Shown one piece after another: positions 33,551-42,590 of a stretch of DNA of 64,000 bases. Positions within the stretch are counted from its first letter, which is position 1. Each line of letters starts with the position of its first letter. The DNA lies in the NCBI RefSeq assembly GCF_004923295.1, contig NZ_CP039638.1, forward strand, positions 519,446 through 583,445, in the 5' to 3' direction. This DNA is from Azospirillum sp. TSH100. GTDB taxonomy: Bacteria; Pseudomonadota; Alphaproteobacteria; Azospirillales; Azospirillaceae. A program made the position numbers and the translations under genes. The notes under the pieces were generated by a model, which was not told where the DNA came from, searched no databases, and saw nothing but the letters and a program-made list of their open reading frames with translations.

Positions 33551-34837
33551 ATGGCCGATCTTCGCAGCACCATCGCCGGCATCCGCTCCCCCAACCCCTT
33601 CTGGCTGGCCTCCGCCCCGCCGACCGACAAGGCCTACAACGTCGTCCGCGCCTTCAAGGCGGGCTGGGGCGGCGTGGTGTGGAAGACGCTGGGCGAGGAC
33701 CCGCCGGTGGTCAACGTCTCCAGCCGCTATGGCGCGCATCTCGACACCGACCGCCGGATGATCGGCTTCAACAACATCGAGCTGATCTCCGACCGGCCGC
33801 TCGCCGTGAATTTGCAGGAGATCATCGAGGTCAAGCGCGACTGGCCCGACCGCGCCATGGTCGTCTCGCTGATGGCCACCATGACGGAATCGGCCTGGGC
33901 CGGTCTCGCCCGCCGCATCGCCGAGACCGGGGCGGCCGACGGGCTGGAACTCAACCTCGGCTGCCCGCACGGCATGTGCGAGCGCGGCATGGGCTCCGCC
34001 ATCGGTCAGGTGCCGGAGATGGTGGAGCAGGTCACCCGCTGGGTGAAGAACGCCGTCAATCTGCCGGTGATCGTCAAGCTGACCCCGAACATCACCAACA
34101 TCCTGTGGTCGGCGGAAGCGGCCAGGCGCGGCGGCGCCGACGCCATCTCGCTGATCAACACGGTGAACTCCATCGTCGCGGTGGACCTCGACGCCATGGC
34201 CCCGACTCCGGTGGTCGACGGCAAGGGCAGCCACGGCGGCTATTGCGGCCCGGCGGTAAAGCCCATCGCGCTGAACATGGTGGCGGAGATCGCCCGCAAC
34301 CCCGACACGCATGGCATGCCGGTCAGCGGCATCGGCGGCATCACCACATGGCGCGACGCGGCGGAGTTCCTGGCGCTGGGCGCCACCAACGTGCAGGTCT
34401 GCACCGCCGCCATGACCTACGGCTTCAAGATCGTCGAGGACATGATCGGCGGCCTGTCCAACTGGATGGACGGGAAGGGATACCGGACGCTGGACGAGTT
34501 GAGCGGGCGGGCGGTGCGCAACGTCGTCAACTGGAACGACCTGAACATGAACTTCTCGACCAAGGCGGTGATCGACCCCGCCTTGTGCATCGATTGCGGC
34601 CGCTGCCACATCGTCTGCGAGGACACCTCGCACCAGGCGATCCGCATCGACCAGGGAGAGGGCCGCCGCGTCTTCACCGTGGTCAACGAGGAGTGCGTCG
34701 GCTGCAACCTGTGCAGCCATGTCTGCCCGGTGCCGGACTGCATCACCATGGTGCCGGAGCAGACCGACCTGCCCTACGTCACCTGGCCCAACGACGCCCG
34801 CAACCCGATGCGCGTCCCAGAAGCCGCCGCCGAATAA
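33551..34837 (+). CDS. preA: NAD-dependent dihydropyrimidine dehydrogenase subunit PreA
   Basis: Catalytic FMN subunit of 428 residues reducing uracil or thymine to the dihydro forms. The dihydroorotate-dehydrogenase-like barrel carries NPFWLASAPPTDK, LELNLGCPHGMCERGMG (active-site Cys) and SGIGGI. The C-terminus holds two ferredoxin-type clusters, CIDCGRCHIVCED and CVGCNLCSHVCPVPDC. Start at 33551 behind AAAGGGAG. This is the bacterial equivalent of the C-terminal half of mammalian DPD. Confidence 0.96.
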   Translation: MADLRSTIAGIRSPNPFWLASAPPTDKAYNVVRAFKAGWGGVVWKTLGEDPPVVNVSSRYGAHLDTDRRMIGFNNIELISDRPLAVNLQEIIEVKRDWPDRAMVVSLMATMTESAWAGLARRIAETGAADGLELNLGCPHGMCERGMGSAIGQVPEMVEQVTRWVKNAVNLPVIVKLTPNITNILWSAEAARRGGADAISLINTVNSIVAVDLDAMAPTPVVDGKGSHGGYCGPAVKPIALNMVAEIARNPDTHGMPVSGIGGITTWRDAAEFLALGATNVQVCTAAMTYGFKIVEDMIGGLSNWMDGKGYRTLDELSGRAVRNVVNWNDLNMNFSTKAVIDPALCIDCGRCHIVCEDTSHQAIRIDQGEGRRVFTVVNEECVGCNLCSHVCPVPDCITMVPEQTDLPYVTWPNDARNPMRVPEAAAE

Positions 34838-34874
34838 GAACGCTGCACGACAACGACGTTCAGGAGAGAGCAAC

Positions 34875-36158
34875 ATGTCCACCCCGCAGAATGTCGCCGT
34901 GAACGGCTCGCGCCTGTGGCAGAGCCTGATGGACATGGCGCAGATCGGCGCCACGCCCAAGGGCGGCGTGTGCCGGCTGGCGCTGACCGACCTCGACAAA
35001 CAGGGCCGCGACCTGTTCGTGCGCTGGTGCGAGGAGGCCGGCTGCACGGTCTCCGTCGACAGGATGGGCAACATCTTCGCCCGCCGCCCCGGCCGCGACG
35101 ACAGCCTGCCCCCGGTCATCATGGGCAGCCATCTCGACAGCCAGCCGACCGGCGGCAAGTATGACGGCGTCTATGGCGTGCTGGCCGGGCTGGAGGTGGT
35201 GCGCAGCCTGAACGACATGAACTACGTCACCGAGGCCCCGGTGGAGGTCGCGGTCTGGACCAACGAGGAGGGCTCGCGCTTCGCCCCGGCCATGGTGTCG
35301 TCCGGCGTCTTCGCCGGGGTGTTCGACCTGGAGTACGGCCTGTCGCGCGCCGACCTCGACGGCAAGACGATGGGCGAGGAATTGGCCCGCATCGGCTATG
35401 CCGGCGACCGGGAGGTGGGGGGCCGCAAGGTCGGCGCCTATTTCGAGGCCCACATCGAGCAGGGGCCGATCCTGGAGGCCGAGGGCAAGACCATCGGCGT
35501 CGTCACCGACTGTCAGGGCCAGCGCTGGTACGAGATCACCTTCACCGGCCAGGAGGCCCATGCCGGCCCGACCCCGATGGTCCGCCGCAAGGACGCCCTG
35601 CTGGGCGCCGCCCGCGTGGTGGATGCGGTCAACCGCATCGGCATGAAATACGGCCCGCTCGCCTGCGCCACGGTGGGTCTGATGCAGATCCACCCCAACA
35701 GCCGCAACGTCATCCCCGGCCGCGTCTTCTTCACCGTCGATTTCCGCCACCCGGACGATGCCATCCTCGCCGCCATGGATGGCGAGCTGCGCGTCGAGGT
35801 GGAGCGCATCGCCGGCGAGATCGGGCTGGAGAGCGACTTCAAGCAGATCTGGTACTACGCCCCGATCAGGTTCGACGAGAACTGCGTCGCCGCCGTCCGC
35901 AAGGGGGTGGAGCGCACCGGCCACAGCTTCCGCGACATCGTGTCGGGCGCCGGCCACGACGCCTGTTACCTGTCCAAGGTCGCGCCGACAGGCATGGTCT
36001 TCATCCCCTGCATCGACGGCATCAGCCACAACGAGGTCGAGGAGACGACCCCTGAATGGTCGACCGCCGGCTGCGAGGTGCTGCTGCACGCCGTGCTCGA
36101 CCGCGCGAATGCGATGGCCGAAGCTAGCCCTCTCCCCCCCGGGGAGAGGGTTGGGTGA
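34875..36158 (+). CDS. pydC: Beta-ureidopropionase / N-carbamoyl amino acid hydrolase (M20-type)
   Basis: Zn-dependent amidohydrolase of 427 residues expected to cleave N-carbamoyl-beta-alanine to beta-alanine, CO2 and ammonia, the last step of the pathway. Metal and substrate motifs are GSHLDSQPTGGKYDGVYGVLAG, TNEEGSRFAPAM, EAHIEQGPILE and SGAGHDACYLS. The last ~10 residues (SPLPPGERVG) come from the G/C-rich repeat that begins at 36128, so the original stop seems to have been replaced. GGAGAGAG precedes the ATG. Confidence 0.9.
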   Translation: MSTPQNVAVNGSRLWQSLMDMAQIGATPKGGVCRLALTDLDKQGRDLFVRWCEEAGCTVSVDRMGNIFARRPGRDDSLPPVIMGSHLDSQPTGGKYDGVYGVLAGLEVVRSLNDMNYVTEAPVEVAVWTNEEGSRFAPAMVSSGVFAGVFDLEYGLSRADLDGKTMGEELARIGYAGDREVGGRKVGAYFEAHIEQGPILEAEGKTIGVVTDCQGQRWYEITFTGQEAHAGPTPMVRRKDALLGAARVVDAVNRIGMKYGPLACATVGLMQIHPNSRNVIPGRVFFTVDFRHPDDAILAAMDGELRVEVERIAGEIGLESDFKQIWYYAPIRFDENCVAAVRKGVERTGHSFRDIVSGAGHDACYLSKVAPTGMVFIPCIDGISHNEVEETTPEWSTAGCEVLLHAVLDRANAMAEASPLPPGERVG

Positions 36159-36298
36159 GGGGGAGGCGCGGCAGGGTTTCCACAAAGATCCCGCAACGCA
36201 TCCCCCTCACCCTGACCCTCTCCCCGCTATCGGCGGACCTATGGTCCGCCTGTCGCGTCAGCGCAAACGAAGTTTGCGCGTGAGCGGGGGGAGAGGGG
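36128..36298. repeat. G/C-rich palindromic repeats with nested hairpins at pydC 3' end
   Basis: The first copy (36128-36163) has the CCCTCTCCC...GGGGAGAGGG core seen in paaH. The second, inverted copy (36202-36298) is split: its outer arms (CCCTCTCCCCGC and GCGGGGGGAGAGGG) flank two small hairpins, GGCGGACC-tat-GGTCCGCC (36232-36250) and GCGCAAAC-gaa-GTTTGCGC (36261-36279). The whole block can fold into a multi-branched cruciform or RNA structure between pydC and tetR. Confidence 0.75.
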
Positions 36299-36334
36299 AC
36301 CAGTCCCGGCAATGAACGAGTGGTTACGAAAGCG

Positions 36335-37045
36335 ATGGCGCGACCGGCTGCCGACACAGCAGACTCCACCCAGCCCCAGGGCCGCATCCGGCGTGAGAAC
36401 GTCGAGCGCATCCTGAAGGCGGCCGAACGCGTCTTCGCCGAGGCCGGCTTCGCCGGCGCCACCATGGCCGACATCGCCGAGCGGGCCGGCCTGCCCAAGG
36501 CCAACCTGCATTACTATTTCGGCACCAAGGACGATCTCTACCGCGCGGTGCTCGACAATATCCTGCGGATGTGGCTGGCGCCGATCGCCTCCTTCACCCC
36601 CGACGCCGATCCGGCGGCGACGCTGACCGCCTATGTCACCGCCAAGATGGAGGTCTCGCGCAGCCGCCCGCACGCCTCCAAGGTCTTCGCCAACGAGATC
36701 CTGCATGGCGGCACCCAGGTAGACCGTTTCCTGGCCGAAGACCTGAAAGCGCTGGTCGACGCCAAGGCAGGCGTCATCGACGGCTGGGTCGCCGCCGGCC
36801 GCATGGCGCCGGTGGATGCCCGCCAGTTCCTGTTCATGATCTGGGCGGTGACCCAGCATTACGCCGACTTCGACGTCCAGATCCGCAAGGTGCTGGGCCG
36901 CCGCAGCCTGACCCGCCAGGACTTCGCAACCATGACGGTCGAAGTCCTGCGCATGGTGCTGCGCGCCGCCGGCCTGCCAGAGCCGCAGATGGCCGAACCC
37001 GACCTGTCCGAAACGCCCGACCACTCCGTCCCATCCATTTCCTGA
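36335..37045 (+). CDS. TetR family regulator, RutR-like, of pyrimidine catabolism
   Basis: Regulator of 236 residues with a TetR helix-turn-helix (ILKAAERVFAEAGFAGATMADIAERAGLPKANLHYYFGTKDDLYRAVLD) and a C-terminal ligand domain. The LHYYFGTKDDLYR segment and its place inside a pyrimidine operon resemble RutR, which senses uracil or thymine. The start is uncertain: the ATG at 36335 is used here, and a GTG at 36320 is in frame. A structured repeat separates it from pydC, which may lower its expression. The tandem boxes before preT and the ABC importer are candidate sites. Confidence 0.88.
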   Translation: MARPAADTADSTQPQGRIRRENVERILKAAERVFAEAGFAGATMADIAERAGLPKANLHYYFGTKDDLYRAVLDNILRMWLAPIASFTPDADPAATLTAYVTAKMEVSRSRPHASKVFANEILHGGTQVDRFLAEDLKALVDAKAGVIDGWVAAGRMAPVDARQFLFMIWAVTQHYADFDVQIRKVLGRRSLTRQDFATMTVEVLRMVLRAAGLPEPQMAEPDLSETPDHSVPSIS

Positions 37046-37059
37046 GGGAGCGCCCGAGC

Positions 37060-38502
37060 ATGTCCACCATCCTGATCCGCGGCGGCACCGTCGTCACCGC
37101 CGAGCATACCCGCCGCGCCGACGTCCTCTGCCAGGACGGCATCATCACCGCGGTGGGCGAGAAACTGGACGTGCCGGCGGGGGCCGAGGTGGTGGATGCC
37201 GGCGGCTGCTACGTCATGCCCGGCGGCATCGATCCGCACACCCACATGGAACTGCCCTTCATGGGCACGGTGACGACGGAGGATTTCTTCAGCGGCACCG
37301 CCGCCGGCTTTGCCGGGGGGACGACGATGATCATCGACTTCGTCATCCCCAACCCCAAGCAGAGCCTGATGGAGGCCTATCACACCTGGCGCGGCTGGGC
37401 GGAGAAGGCGGCCGGCGACTACAGCTTCCACGTCGCCGTCACCTGGTGGGACGAGAGCGTGCGGCAGGACATGGGCACGCTGGTGGCCGACCATGGCGTG
37501 AACAGCTTCAAGCATTTCATGGCCTACAAGAACGCCATCATGGCCGATGACGAGACGCTGGTGAACAGCTTCCAGCGCTGCCTGGAGTTGGGCGCCATCC
37601 CCACCGTCCATGCCGAGAACGGCGAGCTGGTCTTCCAGCTCCAGAAGAAGCTGCTGGCCCAGGGCCTGACCGGACCCGAGGCCCATCCGCTCTCCCGCCC
37701 GCCGGAGGTGGAGGGCGAGGCCGCCAACCGCGCCATCCAGGTGGCGAAGGTGTTCGGCGTTCCGGTCTACATCGTCCATGTCTCGGCCAAGGAGGCGCTG
37801 GCCGCCATCGAACGCGGCCAGAACGACGGCCAGCGCGTGTTCGGCGAGGTGCTGGCCGGCCATCTGCTGATCGACGACGGGGTCTACCGCAACCCCGACT
37901 GGGACTTCGCCGCCGGCCACGTCATGAGCCCGCCCTTCCGCCCGAAGGAGCATCAGGATGCCCTGTGGCGTGGCCTGCAGGCCGGGCACCTGCACACCAC
38001 CGCCACCGACCATTGCTGCTTCTGCGCGGAGCAGAAGGCGATGGGCCGCAACGACTTCACCAAGATCCCGAACGGCACCGCCGGCATCGAGGACCGCATG
38101 ACGGCGCTGTGGACCCACGGCGTCAACACCGGCCGGCTGACGATGAACGAGTTCGTCGCCGTCACCTCCGCCAACGCCGCCAAGATCTTCAACCTCTACC
38201 CGCGCAAGGGTTCGGTCAGCATCGGGGCCGACGCCGATCTCGTGGTGTGGGATCCGAAGGCGACCAGGACCATCTCGGCCAAGACCCAGATGCAGAAGGT
38301 GGGCCTGAACATCTTCGAGGGCATGACCGTCACCGGCACCCCGGCCTACACGCTGAGCCAGGGCCGCATCGTCCACGCGCTGGGCGAGAGCCGCGCGGTG
38401 CGCGGCGCCGGCCGTTACATCAACCGCCCCGCCTTCCCGCCGGTCTACGAGGCGGTGTCGAAGCGCAACGCCCTGAACGTCCCGGTGGCGGTGGAGCGGT
38501 AA
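37060..38502 (+). CDS. pydB: Dihydropyrimidinase / D-hydantoinase
   Basis: Cyclic amidohydrolase of 480 residues that opens dihydrouracil to N-carbamoyl-beta-alanine. Binuclear metal site: DPHTHMELPF (HxH), the carboxylated Lys in NSFKHFMAYKN, HAENGE, YIVHVSAKEAL and TATDHCCF. GAGGGAG lies 9 bases before the ATG at 37060. With preTA and pydC this completes the reductive pyrimidine pathway. Confidence 0.95.
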   Translation: MSTILIRGGTVVTAEHTRRADVLCQDGIITAVGEKLDVPAGAEVVDAGGCYVMPGGIDPHTHMELPFMGTVTTEDFFSGTAAGFAGGTTMIIDFVIPNPKQSLMEAYHTWRGWAEKAAGDYSFHVAVTWWDESVRQDMGTLVADHGVNSFKHFMAYKNAIMADDETLVNSFQRCLELGAIPTVHAENGELVFQLQKKLLAQGLTGPEAHPLSRPPEVEGEAANRAIQVAKVFGVPVYIVHVSAKEALAAIERGQNDGQRVFGEVLAGHLLIDDGVYRNPDWDFAAGHVMSPPFRPKEHQDALWRGLQAGHLHTTATDHCCFCAEQKAMGRNDFTKIPNGTAGIEDRMTALWTHGVNTGRLTMNEFVAVTSANAAKIFNLYPRKGSVSIGADADLVVWDPKATRTISAKTQMQKVGLNIFEGMTVTGTPAYTLSQGRIVHALGESRAVRGAGRYINRPAFPPVYEAVSKRNALNVPVAVER

Positions 38503-38508
38503 GCAGAA

Positions 38509-38541
38509 AAGCTCCCTCTCCCGTCCCGGGAGAGGGAGCTT
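38509..38541. terminator. Bidirectional terminator between pydB and the RTX gene
   Basis: A 15-bp perfect stem (AAGCTCCCTCTCCCG / CGGGAGAGGGAGCTT) with a 3-base loop, AA/TT at its base, sits between convergent stops (38502 and 38551). It probably ends both transcripts. Confidence 0.8.
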
Positions 38542-38550
38542 TCCCTCCAA

Positions 38551-41127
38551 TCACCCCACCGAGCTGGCGAACAGGAAGTTCTCCGACGTCAGGCTGCTGC
38601 GGTCGACGCCCATCAGCTTGATCGAGTTGAAGGCGCCGAGGTCGATCGACAGGTCGGCGCCGTCCTGGGTCGAGTGGGTCAGCACGTCGTTCAGGCTGGT
38701 GAAGCCGCTGATGCTGCGGATGTCGATCACGTCGCCGCCGCTGCCGGCCTGGAAGTCGCCGATGCAGTCCCAGCCGTCGCTGGCATGCTGGACGAAGGTG
38801 TCGCGCCCGGCGCCGCCGATCATGTAGTCGTTGCCGGCATTGCCGGTGATCGTGTCGTTGCCGCTGCCGCCGGCCAGATACTCGCCGGCCGAGGTGCCGG
38901 TGATGGTCTGGCCCGGCGTGCCGCCGGTCGAGCCGCCAGTGGAGCCGCCGGTGCCCCCGCCCGTGCTGCCGGTGGTCGCGGTGAAGGAGAAATTGGCGGC
39001 GGTCAGGCTGCTGCGGTTGACGTTGGCCAGGATGGCGCTGTTGTTGTTGTCGAAATTCACGACGGTGTTGGCGCCGTCCTGCACGGTGACGGCCATCACC
39101 GAGGCGAAGTCCTTGAACCCGCTCCAGCCCGCGACGTTCAGCACGTCACCGCCGCTGCCGGCCTGGAAGTCGCCGATATAGTCCCAGCCGTCGCCCGGCT
39201 TGAAGACGAAGCTGTCGCTGCCGCCGCCGCCAGTCATGTAATCGTTGCCGGCGTTGCTGATGATGGTGTCGTTGCCGCTGCCGCCGGCCAGATAGTCGCG
39301 GCCGTCGGTGCCGGTCAGCGTCTGGCCGCCGGTGCTGCCCGTCCCGCCTCCGGTGCCGCCGCCGGTATCGCCGCCGCCGGTCGAACCGCCACCCTGGCCC
39401 AGCGTGATGGTGTTGCCGGACAGGCTGATGCTGGACGCGGCAAAGCTGCCGGCAATGCGCAGCGTCAGGTCCGACCCGGCGGTGGCGTCGAGCCCGACAT
39501 GGACCAGCGTGACGCCGTTCACCGTCTCCGCCTGGACATGGCCGGCGGTCAGCGTGCTGCCGTTGCCGCTGCCGACCGGTCCGGACAGTGACGCGCCGAC
39601 AATGGCGAAGGCGTCGCCGGTGGTGGCGCCGGTGATGCTGCCGAAGCCGTTGCCCTGGGCCGCCGTCATCGTGACGGTGTGGCGCTGGCTGCCGGTCAGG
39701 GCCAGCGTCTCGACGCTGGTCAGCGTCATGCCGCTGATGTCGATCTTCGGCGAGGCGACGTCGGTGTAATATTCCAGATTGTAGCCGTTGTAGCTGGTCA
39801 GATTGTCCGACCGCAGCTCCAGCGTGTCGGTGCCGGCGCCGCCGTCGAAGCTGACGGTGCCGGCATCGTACTGGCTGACCACGATGTAGCGGTCGTTGCC
39901 GGCATCGCCATAGATCAGATCGTTCTGCGTCTGGGCATAACTGCCCGAGCTGACGATGCCGGCGAGGATGGTGTCGTCGCCGTCGCCGCCATAGACGGTG
40001 TCGCGCTCCCAATCACCCTTCAGCAGGTCGTTGCCGGCATCGCCATAGATCAGATCGGCCCCGCCGCCGCCGGCCACCGTGTCGTTGCCGAGTTCGCCGT
40101 GAAGCTGGTCGTTGTCGGCGCGGCCGTACATCAGGTCGTTGCCGCCGCCGCCGAAGACGGTGTCGTTGCCGTCGCCGGCCTCCAGCGTGTCGTTGCCGGC
40201 CCCGCCATGCTCCAGGTCGTTGCCGCCATGGCCCCAGAACCAGACGGCGGTGTCGCCGGCGGTCAGGCTGTCGGCATGCTCCGACCCGACCCAGCGCTGG
40301 ATATCGACGAAGGTATCGCCGGCCGCCTCGCCGGTGTTGTTGGCGCCGTTGGTCAGATCCAGCGTGATGCCGGTGGTGGCGTTCTCGTAGGTGACGATGT
40401 TGAAGCCGCTGCCGCCGACATAATGGTCGGCGCCCAGACCGCCATTCATGGTGTCGCCGGCCGCCTGACCGCTGTTGCCGCCGCCGACCAGCGTGTCGTC
40501 GCCCAGCCCGCCGATCAGGCTGTCGTTGCCGGTGCCGCCGACGATGCTGTCGTTGCCGGCCAGCCCGTTGATGGTGTTGCCGCCGTTGTCGCCGATCAGC
40601 GTGTCGTTGCCGCTGGTGGCGGTGCCGCTGTAGCCGAGCCGGTGCGGCCAGGCCTCCGCCCCGGCGAACGGGCGGGCCGCGAGGATCGGGCCGGTCACCA
40701 CGTCGAGATCCCAGGACGCGCCCTGGTCGGCCAAGCCACCTGGATTGCCCACCGGGTGGCTGGCCGCGGCGACGCGCGCGCCGGTGACGGCGGCCAGACG
40801 CTCGACGAAGCGGCGGCCGTTGTGGCCGGCGCCGACATCGCAGGCGTGGATCAGGATCTCGCAGCCGGTCGCATCGGGCCAGCGGCGGTCGAACAGGGCG
40901 CTGGTGTCGAGCGGCGTCGCCCCCAGCTTCACCACACCGGGCGCGCCATGGGCGATCAGGTGGACCGCCGCCGGGCCGGCGTCGCGGGCGGCCTCCAGCG
41001 CGTCGGCCAGCAGGCCCAGGGCGTCCTCATCAGCGGCGACCCGGACCACCATCACGTCCGGCGCGTGCCGGCCGATCAGCGCATCGATGTCGGCCAGAGC
41101 GGCGTCGGCAAGAATGATCCCGTGCAT
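38551..41127 (-). CDS. RTX-type calcium-binding protein with N-terminal DUF4347-like domain
   Basis: Large, acidic, Gly/Asp-rich protein of 858 residues, probably exported by a type I system. The N-terminal ~160 residues resemble DUF4347 (VHLIAHGAPGVVKLG with His60, and ILIHACDVGAG with Cys96). From about 170 to 420 there are many RTX nonapeptides of the GGxGxDxLx type. After a beta-rich middle, two ~120-residue modules (601-720 and 739-858) repeat each other, separated by Gly/Thr/Ser linkers. No Sec signal is seen, and no type I secretion genes are adjacent. AAAGGGG precedes the ATG. Function (surface adhesin, S-layer-like or toxin) is unknown. Confidence 0.85.
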   Translation of the reverse strand: MHGIILADAALADIDALIGRHAPDVMVVRVAADEDALGLLADALEAARDAGPAAVHLIAHGAPGVVKLGATPLDTSALFDRRWPDATGCEILIHACDVGAGHNGRRFVERLAAVTGARVAAASHPVGNPGGLADQGASWDLDVVTGPILAARPFAGAEAWPHRLGYSGTATSGNDTLIGDNGGNTINGLAGNDSIVGGTGNDSLIGGLGDDTLVGGGNSGQAAGDTMNGGLGADHYVGGSGFNIVTYENATTGITLDLTNGANNTGEAAGDTFVDIQRWVGSEHADSLTAGDTAVWFWGHGGNDLEHGGAGNDTLEAGDGNDTVFGGGGNDLMYGRADNDQLHGELGNDTVAGGGGADLIYGDAGNDLLKGDWERDTVYGGDGDDTILAGIVSSGSYAQTQNDLIYGDAGNDRYIVVSQYDAGTVSFDGGAGTDTLELRSDNLTSYNGYNLEYYTDVASPKIDISGMTLTSVETLALTGSQRHTVTMTAAQGNGFGSITGATTGDAFAIVGASLSGPVGSGNGSTLTAGHVQAETVNGVTLVHVGLDATAGSDLTLRIAGSFAASSISLSGNTITLGQGGGSTGGGDTGGGTGGGTGSTGGQTLTGTDGRDYLAGGSGNDTIISNAGNDYMTGGGGSDSFVFKPGDGWDYIGDFQAGSGGDVLNVAGWSGFKDFASVMAVTVQDGANTVVNFDNNNSAILANVNRSSLTAANFSFTATTGSTGGGTGGSTGGSTGGTPGQTITGTSAGEYLAGGSGNDTITGNAGNDYMIGGAGRDTFVQHASDGWDCIGDFQAGSGGDVIDIRSISGFTSLNDVLTHSTQDGADLSIDLGAFNSIKLMGVDRSSLTSENFLFASSVG
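38554..39327 (-). repeat. Tandem duplication of a 120-residue module within the RTX gene
   Basis: Module 1 (39327 down to 38968) and module 2 (38913 down to 38554) each begin GQT-[LI]-TGT, carry YLAGGSGNDTI, NAGNDYM, GDFQAGSGGDV, and end with a V-[ND]-RSSLT-x-x-NF motif. A linker encoding STGGGTGGSTGGS-like sequence lies between them. Together they form an internal gene duplication. Confidence 0.8.
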
Positions 41128-41492
41128 GGAAACCCCTTTCTGGGGAGTTGTTGGAAATCGTTTTGCGCGTTCTGTGATGTACGGGATCATATCCACCGAA
41201 CAACATCCAATAAGCCCATCATTCCTTGGGAAGCATCCACTCCGCCCGGGAGAGCTTTTTTCTCCGTCGCGGCGAAAGCAGTACGGTTCCTTTCGATTTC
41301 GACACCATCCAGCCGGCCATCGTTGTTGCAGCGGCTTGCCTCTCTTTTTCCCCAACAGGGGAGGCCTGCCGGAAACTACCTCCAATTCGTGGTTAGAACG
41401 GGGACCGGGGCGCATTCATTAATTTGTTTGACCTATATCTCAATACGGCACATCGTTTTCCGAATCCCACATCGCAACGGAGTGCGCCCGCC
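41128..41492. other. Divergent intergenic region between RTX and acuI-like genes
   Basis: No gene is supported in this 365-bp gap. It is AT-richer than its flanks, with T-tracts and scattered TTGACC/TATATC-like segments near 41427-41445 that may form the acuI promoter. No clear operator or hairpin was seen. Confidence 0.6.
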
Positions 41493-42494
41493 ATGCCCAT
41501 GCCCGACGCCTTCCCCGCCTTCGTCATCGCCGACGACGGCGGCAAGCTCAAAGGGTCCTTCACCACCCTGTCGCTGTCGGACCTGCCCGACCACGAGGTG
41601 CTGGTCGAGGTCTCCCACTCCACGGTGAACTACAAGGACGGCCTCGCCGTCAGCGGGAAGGCGAAGATCGCCCGCAAGCTGCCGATGGTGGCGGGGATCG
41701 ACCTCGCCGGCACGGTGGTCGAGTCGCGCTCTCCGGACTGGAAAGCCGGCGACCGGGTGGTGGTCAACGGCTGGGGCCTGTCGGAAACCCAGTGGGGCGG
41801 CTACAGCCGCTACCAGCGGGTGAAGCCGGACTGGCTGACCCGCCTGCCCGACGTCTTCACGCCGGAACAGGCGATGGGCATCGGCACTGCCGGCTATACC
41901 GCGGCACTGTGCGTCGACGCGCTGGAACGCTGGGGCACCATCGCACCGGGCAGAGGCGAGGTTCTGGTCACCGGGGCCGCCGGGGGCGTTGGTTCGGTTG
42001 CGGTCGCCTTGCTGGCGAAGCGCGGTTATGCCGTCACCGCTTCCACCGGGCGGCCGGAGACGCACGACTATCTGCGCGGTCTGGGCGCCACCGGCCTCAT
42101 TGACCGCGCCGCCCTGCTGGAAAAGGGGCCGCCACTGCAGAAGGAGCGCTGGGCCGGCGGGGTCGATTCGGTCGGCGGCATCACGCTGGTCAACGCGCTG
42201 TCCCAGACCGTCTGGGGCGGTGCCGTGGCCGCCTGCGGGCTGGCCGGTTCGTCGGACCTGCCGGGCACGGTGCTGCCGCACATCCTGCGCAGCGTGGCAC
42301 TGATCGGCATCGATTCGGTGATGGCGCCGGCCGACCGCCGCGCATCGGCCTGGGCGCGGCTGGCCCGCGACCTCGACCCCGGCCATCTCGCCTCGATGTA
42401 CGAGGTCCATCCCTTCGGCAATCTGCCGGCACTGGGCGAACGCATCCTGGCCGGACGGATCCGCGGCCGGGTGGTGCTGGACCTGACGACCTGA
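41493..42494 (+). CDS. acuI: Acrylyl-CoA reductase (AcuI/YhdH family) quinone-oxidoreductase-like protein
   Basis: Zinc-free MDR-family reductase of 333 residues. Family marks are STVNYKDGLAVSGK, LPMVAGIDLAGTVVES, NGWGLSETQWGGYS and the nucleotide motif VTGAAGGVGSVAVALLAKRGY. AcuI enzymes use NADPH to reduce acryloyl-CoA to propionyl-CoA, detoxifying a reactive intermediate. That could relate to C3 units such as beta-alanine from the nearby pyrimidine operon, which is only an inference. The ATG at 41493 is preceded by CGGAG. Confidence 0.88.
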   Translation: MPMPDAFPAFVIADDGGKLKGSFTTLSLSDLPDHEVLVEVSHSTVNYKDGLAVSGKAKIARKLPMVAGIDLAGTVVESRSPDWKAGDRVVVNGWGLSETQWGGYSRYQRVKPDWLTRLPDVFTPEQAMGIGTAGYTAALCVDALERWGTIAPGRGEVLVTGAAGGVGSVAVALLAKRGYAVTASTGRPETHDYLRGLGATGLIDRAALLEKGPPLQKERWAGGVDSVGGITLVNALSQTVWGGAVAACGLAGSSDLPGTVLPHILRSVALIGIDSVMAPADRRASAWARLARDLDPGHLASMYEVHPFGNLPALGERILAGRIRGRVVLDLTT

Positions 42495-42497
42495 CGC

Positions 42498-42533
42498 AAA
42501 AAAATGGGCCATCGGGAAGCCCCCGATGGCCCA
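42498..42533 (-). terminator. Intrinsic terminator of the dctPQM operon
   Basis: A 12-bp perfect stem (42505-42516 with 42522-42533; TGGGCCATCGGG / CCCGATGGCCCA) with a 5-base loop is followed on the minus strand by seven Ts (A-run at 42498-42504). This is a classical Rho-independent terminator, just beyond the acuI stop codon. Confidence 0.9.
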
Positions 42534-42590
42534 GTCCAGGAGAGAAGTCGTTCAGGGGTGCGGGAGCGCCGCCCGTTTCCCGGCCTTGTC

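Noticed and set aside
36312..36334. ATG at 36312 as start of the tetR gene
   Set aside because: It is in a different frame from the TetR helix-turn-helix; only 36320 (GTG) and 36335 (ATG) are in frame.
38551..41127. CRISPR array or DNA satellite because of many regular GC-rich repeats
   Set aside because: The repeats follow the reading frame and encode RTX nonapeptides of varied DNA sequence; there are no constant repeats with unique spacers.
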